From contig JBFFRY010000049.1 in the NCBI GenBank assembly GCA_041572755.1, forward strand, positions 1 through 10,005: a stretch of 10,005 nt of DNA. The letters are read 5' to 3'. The notes below the pieces were generated by a model. It had not been told where the DNA came from. It was given only the letters and a program-made list of their open reading frames with translations, and searched no databases. Positions 5,311 to 10,005 of the stretch are shown here, piece after piece (position 1 is the first letter of the stretch; every line of letters starts with the position of its first letter). The translations under genes and the position numbers were made by a program. Origin of the DNA: JBFELU01 sp041572755. GTDB taxonomy: Bacteria; Actinomycetota; Acidimicrobiia; Spongiisociales; UBA11373.

Positions 5311-7265
5311 TACTCGGTGTCCTCACCCACGAGGCCGCCGCTGCGGATCGGCTGGACATCCACACCCATCAGATACTGGAGAACCGCACGGGCCACCGGA
5401 GCAGCGATGCGGCCTCCCGAACCGCCCTGATCGATCACGACGGCGACCACGTACTCGGGATCATCGAGCGGCGCCACCCCCACGAACCAGGCGGTGTCGA
5501 TGTCGTCTTCGTCCTCGCTGAGAGCCCTGACGATCTCGGCGGTACCGGTCTTGCCGCCCAACTGCAACAACGGTTCGCACTCGGCGCGCGGCACGCCTGG
5601 TCCGCAGAAGTTCTCGAACGTGGTCCGCGCCGTGCCGTTGATCACCACCCCGTTGAGGTCGTTCTTGAGATGGATCACCGTGGTGGGGGCGATCTCGACG
5701 GTCCGCAGCACACTCGGCTGGTTGCGGAAGATGATCTCGTTGGTGCCGTCGCGGATCGTGTCGACGGTGCGGGGAGCCCACAGCGTGCCGCCGTTGACGA
5801 GGGCGGCGTAGGCGTTGGCCAACTGCAGCGGGGTGACCGTCAGAGCCCCCTGGCCGATGGCGATGTTCATCACGTCGCCCCCCGACCATCCGCCTTCCGG
5901 TCGCACCAGGCCGGTCTGGTTGACCTGGTGATACTGGAACCACTCCCGGTCGGGTACCAAACCGAGTTGCTCAAAAGGCAGGTCGACGTTGGTCGGCGAT
6001 CCAAAGCCGAGGATCCGGGCCCACTGCTGGAGCAGGTCCTCCTGGTAGTCCTCCCCCCGGCTCAGCCAGATCTCGAGCGCTATCCCCCAGAAGTAGTTGT
6101 CGCACGACACCCACAGGGCAGAGTGGATGTTGACCAGGCCGTGTTCCCGCCAGTCCTCGAGCAACGGAGTGTTGGGGAACTGCAGTTCCCCGTCACAGAA
6201 GAACGACGACGGGTCGTTGGGGTCGAGGTGATCCACGTGCTCTTCCTGTTCGATCGTCGGGTAGATCCCCCGCTCCAGAGCCAATGTGAAGGCGACGACC
6301 TTGAACGCCGATGCCGGGGGATAGAGGCCCTGGATGACGAAGTTGTTGAGAGCCGCCTTCTCGGAGATCGACTGCCATTCGGCATCGGTGATCCTCCCGT
6401 CGGCGAAGAGGCTCGGGTCGAAGGACGGGACCGACGCCATCGCCAGCACCGAGCCGTCCCGCGGGTCCATCACCACACCAGCCGCCCGGATGACGGGCTC
6501 CTCGTTCTCCTGTGCCAGACGAATGCCATCGACGAGAGCGCCTTCGAGCCGCCGCTGGATGTCGAGGTCGAGGGTGGAGACGACACTCCCACCCGGCACC
6601 GGGGGGACCTCCTCAACAATGCCCAGGATGTCGCCGCTGGCGTTGACCCGGAAGGTGGTCCGACCCGGAGTCCCCCGCAGCAAGCGGTCGTAGAAGCGCT
6701 CGATGCCGAACCGGCCCACCCGATCGTTGGGAGTGATCCCCGGACGCTCCAGGTCGCTCTCACCGGGAGCGCCGATGTAGCCGATCACGTGGGCGGCTGT
6801 CTCCCCGAGGGGGTAGATGCGGACGGGCTGTGGCTCGACGACGACGCCGGGGAAGTCCTCACTGTGCTCGAGAGTGAAGAGGGCGGTCGCTTCGGAGACC
6901 TCGCCGCCGAAGGGGAAGCGAGTGCCCGGACCGTGGGAGTCGAACTCCTCACGGATCTCCGAGGCGGGCACGTCGAAGAGGGCCGCGAGGTTGCTGATGA
7001 GGTCCTCTTCCCGCTCGGCGGGCAAGAGGGCCCGGTCCACCACCAGACGCAGAGCCGCCACCGTCCCGGCCATCGACTCGCCGTTGCGGTCGAAGATGTC
7101 GCCCCGAGGTGCCTCGATGGTCACGGTGCGCAGCTGCTGGGATTGGGCCACCTCCAGGGAGTCCTCGATGGAGCTGACCTGCAGGAACCACAGGCGGAGC
7201 ACCAACATGGCGAAGAGGGCCACCAAGAAGGCTCCGACCGCGGTCAATCGCCAGCCGAGATTCAC
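5310..7265 (-). CDS. mrdA: Penicillin-binding protein 2, elongasome transpeptidase
   Basis: This class B PBP cross-links new peptidoglycan and partners RodA. The 651-residue protein has one N-terminal membrane anchor (about 7-29), then the pedestal/dimerisation domain beginning at APRGDIFDRNG (52-62), and the transpeptidase domain from about residue 260. The catalytic motifs are SAFK (Ser-319, Lys-322), SCD (387-389, the SxD form typical of PBP2) and KTGTAE (572-577). The context of the nucleophile is PPASAFK rather than the common PPGSTFK. Four extracytoplasmic cysteines are visible: C357, C388, C554 and C563. I chose the GTG at 7265-7263 because it has GGAG (7274-7277) at 8-nt spacing, overlaps the mreD stop as GTGA, and places the membrane anchor correctly. 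The frame stays open upstream to 7550, but that stretch lies over mreD and looks non-coding. The end overlaps rodA by 1 nt. Confidence 0.96.
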   Translation of the reverse strand: MNLGWRLTAVGAFLVALFAMLVLRLWFLQVSSIEDSLEVAQSQQLRTVTIEAPRGDIFDRNGESMAGTVAALRLVVDRALLPAEREEDLISNLAALFDVPASEIREEFDSHGPGTRFPFGGEVSEATALFTLEHSEDFPGVVVEPQPVRIYPLGETAAHVIGYIGAPGESDLERPGITPNDRVGRFGIERFYDRLLRGTPGRTTFRVNASGDILGIVEEVPPVPGGSVVSTLDLDIQRRLEGALVDGIRLAQENEEPVIRAAGVVMDPRDGSVLAMASVPSFDPSLFADGRITDAEWQSISEKAALNNFVIQGLYPPASAFKVVAFTLALERGIYPTIEQEEHVDHLDPNDPSSFFCDGELQFPNTPLLEDWREHGLVNIHSALWVSCDNYFWGIALEIWLSRGEDYQEDLLQQWARILGFGSPTNVDLPFEQLGLVPDREWFQYHQVNQTGLVRPEGGWSGGDVMNIAIGQGALTVTPLQLANAYAALVNGGTLWAPRTVDTIRDGTNEIIFRNQPSVLRTVEIAPTTVIHLKNDLNGVVINGTARTTFENFCGPGVPRAECEPLLQLGGKTGTAEIVRALSEDEDDIDTAWFVGVAPLDDPEYVVAVVIDQGGSGGRIAAPVARAVLQYLMGVDVQPIRSGGLVGEDTE

Positions 7266-7771
7266 AGCTGCCACTCCGATCGGCCTCGGCCCCCCGCTAG
7301 CAACCAGGTCGTGACCGGGAGGACCAGGAGGGCCAGAAGCGTGTTGTAGGCGGCGGGGAGCACGATCTTGAGCACAATGCTGGAGTCGGCGAGCGTCTTC
7401 TCCCCGAAGATCGTACCCAGGATCGAAAACAGCGCGAGGGCCCCCAGCGAGATCGCAAATACCCCGACCGCCAGCAACACGGGGTCGTCTTCGGATCGAT
7501 CCCGCAGTCGCACCGTCATGAAAGCGACCGTGGTCATCACCAGCGCCCACAGGCCCAACGGGGACTCGCTGAGCAGATCCAGGAAGATCCCAATGCCGAA
7601 ACCGATCGCCACAGCGACCTCTCCCTCGAGGTGGCGGGATACGGCGATCAGCGTGAGCACCACGACGGCCGGAGCCACGTCGAAGGGACGGAAGTCGACG
7701 AAGAACGTGGTCTGGACGGCCGCCGCGATCACCACCAACGCAATCGAAAGGACGACGCGGCGTGCCGTCAC
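7262..7771 (-). CDS. mreD: Rod shape-determining protein MreD
   Basis: MreD is a small integral membrane protein of the elongasome that works with MreC to control RodA-PBP2. The 169-residue product is strongly hydrophobic, with about five to six membrane segments (near 5-24, 31-45, 50-66, 72-89, 97-120 and 135-158). It carries the family-like stretch GFGIGIFLDLLSESPLGLWAL (57-77), with the conserved Asp and the PLG turn. Length is typical for the family. The GTG start at 7771-7769 overlaps the mreC stop as GTGA, and its own stop overlaps the mrdA GTG in the same way. No strong ribosome binding site is visible, so translation probably depends on ribosomes finishing mreC. MreD proteins are poorly conserved, and the position between mreC and mrdA is a large part of the evidence. 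Confidence 0.92.
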   Translation of the reverse strand: MTARRVVLSIALVVIAAAVQTTFFVDFRPFDVAPAVVVLTLIAVSRHLEGEVAVAIGFGIGIFLDLLSESPLGLWALVMTTVAFMTVRLRDRSEDDPVLLAVGVFAISLGALALFSILGTIFGEKTLADSSIVLKIVLPAAYNTLLALLVLPVTTWLLAGGRGRSEWQL

Positions 7772-8697
7772 GGGGCCACCGTCGGCGGCGTCGTGGTCCC
7801 TTCTCCCTCGGGGGGCGTCTCGATGGGAAGCTCCACCGGCTGCTCCTCGAGATCCTCGAGATCCTCCACCGTCGCCTCGTCTCTCGTGAAGACCAGGACC
7901 TTGACGAGGTCGATGCGGGTCAGCTCTGCGGTCGGCTCGGCCGTGGTGCGGAGCGCAAAGCCGACCTCCGCCCGGGCCGCCGCCGACACACGGGCCACAT
8001 GGATGCCCGCCGGGAAGCGGCCATCGGCAGTCACGAGCAGGTCGCCGGTCACGACGGACGCTTCGGTGTTGAACATCTCGAGTGTCATCGGCCCACCGCC
8101 GCGCCCCGTGACGACACCGGTCTCCCCGGTGCGCTCGACCCGGACCGCAACCCGAATGGTGGGGTCGGTGAGGAGTCGGATCCGGGCCGCATCGTCGGTG
8201 ACCGAAACCACCCGCCCGACCAGGCCACCCTCGTCGATGACCGGCATGTCGGCGGTGATGCCGGCGTCCCTGCCCTTGTCGATCACCCGGATCTGGTTGA
8301 ACTCGGACACACCCACAGCCAGCACCTGGGCGGTGACCGTTTCGAGCTCCTCCGGGGGCTCCACGGCGAGGATCGCCTCGAGTTCCCTCAGCCGTACCTC
8401 ACGGGCATCGCTCGCCTCGAGGCGAGCCTGGAGATCGGCCACTTCCCGGCGGAGCCGCTCATTCTCGCTCCGAAGCCCGACGAGATCCGACACCCCTTCG
8501 GCGAAGTTCACGAAGGGACGGGTGATGGCTCCCATGACCTTCTGGACCGGCGCAAAAACCGTCTGCGCCCCGTCCCGGAGCGCCCCCCCGATGCCCTCGC
8601 CTTCGGCGCGGAGATCGAAGGTGGTCAGCACCAGGGAGATCACGATGAACCCAATGAAGAGCGAGGTGGATCGGTCGATCCGCGACCCCCGCCACAT
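7768..8697 (-). CDS. mreC: Rod shape-determining protein MreC
   Basis: MreC is a bitopic protein whose extracytoplasmic part binds and activates PBP2. Of 309 residues, about 12-27 form the membrane anchor, preceded by a short basic cytoplasmic end (MWRGSRIDRS). A predicted coiled coil follows at about 74-110 (LRSENERLRREVADLQARL), then the paired beta-barrel domains at about 120-270, with the typical N-Q-I-R-V-I-DKG block (134-142), VIDEGGLVGRVV (153-164) and GDLLVTAD near 218-225. Beyond about residue 272 there is an acidic tail rich in Pro and Thr that is not part of the fold. The ATG at 8697-8695 has GGGAGG (8703-8708) only 5 nt upstream. The gene lies 46 nt after the last base of the mreB stop codon region begins to clear (8698-8743) and overlaps mreD by 4 nt. 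Confidence 0.95.
   Translation of the reverse strand: MWRGSRIDRSTSLFIGFIVISLVLTTFDLRAEGEGIGGALRDGAQTVFAPVQKVMGAITRPFVNFAEGVSDLVGLRSENERLRREVADLQARLEASDAREVRLRELEAILAVEPPEELETVTAQVLAVGVSEFNQIRVIDKGRDAGITADMPVIDEGGLVGRVVSVTDDAARIRLLTDPTIRVAVRVERTGETGVVTGRGGGPMTLEMFNTEASVVTGDLLVTADGRFPAGIHVARVSAAARAEVGFALRTTAEPTAELTRIDLVKVLVFTRDEATVEDLEDLEEQPVELPIETPPEGEGTTTPPTVAP
7845..7867. repeat. short 9-bp tandem repeat inside the mreC 3' end
   Basis: The + strand unit CCTCGAGAT occurs twice in a row (7845-7853, 7854-7862), followed by a partial third copy starting CCTC. On the minus strand it encodes the acidic EDLEDLEE segment of the MreC tail (about residues 279-285). The period is a multiple of three, so copy-number change would keep the frame. 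Confidence 0.6.
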
Positions 8698-8743
8698 CAG
8701 CGCCTCCCGATCGGCCCGCGCCCGGCGCCGGAGCCGGCCATGT

Positions 8744-9772
8744 CTACGCCCGGCCGGTGGAGGTGAGTACTTCCCCGAGCCGGTCGAACTCCTCGAGGCA
8801 TATACCCGAGCCGATCACCACGGAGTGCAGAGGCCGCTCGGCGGTGATCACCGGGGTTCCGGTCTCGTTGGCGATCCGCAGATCGAGACCGCGCAGCAGG
8901 GCTCCGCCACCGGTGATCACGATGCCGCGTTCCATCATGTCCGCCGCCAGCTCCGGGGGCGTCTTGTCGAGACAGAACTTGACCGCATCGATGACCGCCT
9001 GGACCGGCTCTTCGATGGCCTCTCGCACATCCGAGGCGGTGACGATCACCGTCTTGGGCAGGCCGGTCACCAGATCGCGGCCTCGGATCTCGGCGTTGGG
9101 CTCGTCGTTGAAGGGCCAAGCCGAGCCGATCGCCATCTTGAGCTGCTCGGCGGTGCGATCGCCGAGCAGGAGGTTGTACTCCTTCTTGACCCAGTGGATG
9201 ATCGCTTCGTCGATCTCGTCACCGCCGATGCGCACGCTGCGGGACACGACCACTCCACCCAATGAGATCATCGCCACCTCGGTGGTGCCGCCACCGACGT
9301 CGACGACCATCGAGCCGGTCGGTTCGTGGATCGGCAGGTTGACCCCGATGGCAGCGGCCATCGGCTCCTCGATGGTGAAGGCCCGGCGGGCACCGGCGTG
9401 ATAGGCGGCTTCCTCGACGGCGCGGCGCTCCACACCGGTGATCCCCGAGGGAACGCACACGATGATGCGGGGACGGGCCAGCCAACGGGGCTGCACCTTC
9501 TTGATGAAGTACCGCAGCATCCGTTCGGTGATGTCGAAGTCGGCGATCACCCCGTCCCGCAGCGGCCGAATCGCCTGGATGTGCGACGGCGTGCGGCCGA
9601 TCATCTTCTTGGCATCCATCCCCACCGCCAGAGCCCGGCCGGAGCGGGTGTCGACCGCCACGACGGACGGCTCGTTGAGCACGATGCCCAGCCCGCGCAC
9701 GAACACGAGCGTGTTGGCGGTGCCGAGATCGATGGCCATGTCGCGCGCGGACAACAAGGCGAGGTTCTTCAT
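8744..9772 (-). CDS. mreB: Rod shape-determining protein MreB (bacterial actin)
   Basis: MreB forms membrane-bound ATP-dependent filaments that orient the RodA-PBP2 machinery for cylindrical growth. From the ATG at 9772 the product has 342 residues, normal for the family. Actin-fold ATP-site motifs are present: phosphate-1 DLGTANT (15-21), phosphate-2 VVDVGGGTTE (156-165), the GGDEID helix start (183-188) and the adenosine motif ITGGGALLRG (287-296). EEPMAAAIG (136-144) is also diagnostic. Two ATGs lie 6 nt apart (9778 and 9772). I prefer the inner one because GGGGG then sits 7 nt upstream, against 1 nt for the outer one. The frame is open further back to 9955, but that overlaps ndk. mreB lies 49 nt from the ndk stop by this start, 43 nt by the outer one. 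Mbl or Hsp70-like alternatives are unlikely given the adjoining mreCD. Confidence 0.97.
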   Translation of the reverse strand: MKNLALLSARDMAIDLGTANTLVFVRGLGIVLNEPSVVAVDTRSGRALAVGMDAKKMIGRTPSHIQAIRPLRDGVIADFDITERMLRYFIKKVQPRWLARPRIIVCVPSGITGVERRAVEEAAYHAGARRAFTIEEPMAAAIGVNLPIHEPTGSMVVDVGGGTTEVAMISLGGVVVSRSVRIGGDEIDEAIIHWVKKEYNLLLGDRTAEQLKMAIGSAWPFNDEPNAEIRGRDLVTGLPKTVIVTASDVREAIEEPVQAVIDAVKFCLDKTPPELAADMMERGIVITGGGALLRGLDLRIANETGTPVITAERPLHSVVIGSGICLEEFDRLGEVLTSTGRA

Positions 9773-9802
9773 GCTCATGCCCCCAAGGGGTGCCAGACCA
9801 TC

Positions 9803-9808
9803 AGTGTA
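9803..9808 (-). promoter_or_regulatory. candidate -10 for the mreB transcript
   Basis: The minus strand reads TACACT in the short gap between ndk and mreB. It fits TAnnnT and would start transcription near 9796, roughly 20 nt before the mreB start. No proper -35 is visible at 16-18 nt, as the sequence there lies at the end of ndk. mreB may therefore have its own weak promoter, or may simply be read through from ndk. Confidence 0.28.
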
Positions 9809-9821
9809 GCCACGGGTTGCC

Positions 9822-10005
9822 TCAACCGAAGAAGATGCCCAGTTCGCGCGCAGCGTTGTCGGGCGAATCCGATCCGTGCACGATGTTCTCGGTGACCACC
9901 GCTCCGAAATCGCCGCGAATGGTCCCCGGAGCGGCCGTGCGGGGGTCGGTGGCACCCATCAGCGCCCTGGCGACCGAGACGGCGTCCTCGCCCTCCCACT
10001 CCATC
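9822..10005 (-). CDS. ndk: Nucleoside diphosphate kinase, C-terminal part (5' end off window)
   Basis: Ndk transfers phosphate between nucleoside tri- and diphosphates through a phospho-histidine. Only the last 60-61 residues are in the window, of a family length near 135-140. They read MEWEGEDAV, then LMGATDP, then APGTIRGDFG and NIVHGSDSPDNAAREL, ending FFG. All are hallmark blocks in the right order. The active-site His in NIVHGSDS is encoded at 9876-9878. The ATG at 10004-10002 is an internal methionine of the MxWEG block and not the start, since about 75-80 residues of the family lie before it. The stop is 49 nt before the preferred mreB start. Placement directly upstream of mreB matches the Streptomyces arrangement as I remember it. 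Confidence 0.97.
   Translation of the reverse strand, partial: MEWEGEDAVSVARALMGATDPRTAAPGTIRGDFGAVVTENIVHGSDSPDNAARELGIFFG

Noticed and set aside
4015..5430. Long + strand frame opposite rodA
   Set aside because: The translation is rich in His, Gln, Glu and Arg, a mirror of the hydrophobic membrane codons of rodA; no coding support.
5670..7349. Long + strand frame opposite mrdA
   Set aside because: It lies wholly over mrdA and the mreD end; no motif or ribosome binding site, typical antisense composition.
7266..7550. Possible 95-residue N-terminal extension of PBP2
   Set aside because: It overlaps mreD throughout, lacks conserved sequence, and would put the membrane anchor about 100 residues inside the protein. 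The GTG at 7265 with GGAG and GTGA overlap is far better.
7631..9265. Long + strand frame opposite mreC and mreB
   Set aside because: It crosses the gene boundaries of mreD, mreC and mreB and reads as Ser/Arg-rich low-complexity sequence.
9779..9955. Possible N-terminal extension of MreB
   Set aside because: It overlaps the end of ndk in another frame, and MreB proteins start within about 15 residues of the DLGTANT motif.
1..10005. tRNA, rRNA, CRISPR, insertion sequence or phage signals
   Set aside because: Almost all of the window is filled by housekeeping genes; the gaps are short and show no cloverleaf, direct-repeat array, transposase or attachment-site pattern.

Overview
The window is GC-rich and every gene I can support lies on the minus strand, so the natural reading direction is from 10005 down to 1. 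The order is ndk (3' end only), mreB, mreC, mreD, mrdA (PBP2), rodA, tdk, rne/rng, rplU, rpmA, obg (5' part only). From memory, ndk-mreBCD-PBP2-rodA followed further on by rne-rplU-rpmA-obg is the arrangement seen in Streptomyces-type Actinobacteria. With the GTG starts and the high GC, this points to an actinobacterium that keeps the rod/elongasome genes. An acidimicrobial or other uncultivated actinobacterial lineage is plausible, but I cannot fix the class from sequence alone.

Right block (about 9822-10005 and 4150-9772): the C-terminal end of nucleoside diphosphate kinase is followed by a complete elongasome set. MreB is the cytoplasmic actin-like filament, MreC the periplasmic scaffold, MreD its membrane partner, PBP2 the class B transpeptidase and RodA the SEDS glycosyltransferase. 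mreC/mreD and mreD/mrdA each overlap by 4 nt (GTGA), and mrdA/rodA overlap by 1 nt (TAATG). These four therefore look like one translationally coupled unit. mreB is separated from mreC by 43 nt after its stop codon, with GC-rich palindromes in between.

Middle (3285-4112): a type II (TK1-like) thymidine kinase gene sits between rodA and rne. It has no Shine-Dalgarno sequence and may be leaderless. It is followed by a hairpin-rich 228-nt gap (3285-3512) that contains no gene. That gap also holds a nested inverted repeat just upstream of rne.

Left block (1-3284): a short RNase E/G catalytic protein with a basic N-terminal extension, then L21 with a charged Ala/Lys-rich tail, L27, and the GTPase Obg, which runs off the left edge. 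A good -10 hexamer (TATGAT) lies between rne and rplU, so rplU-rpmA-obg may have its own promoter. This block links RNA processing and large-subunit ribosome assembly.

I found no mobile element, CRISPR array, tRNA or rRNA, and no evident unknown multi-gene system. Essentially all of the window is conserved housekeeping genes. The points worth checking are local: the rne leader, the position of tdk, the altered G4 motif in Obg, and the tails on L21, MreC and RNase E/G.
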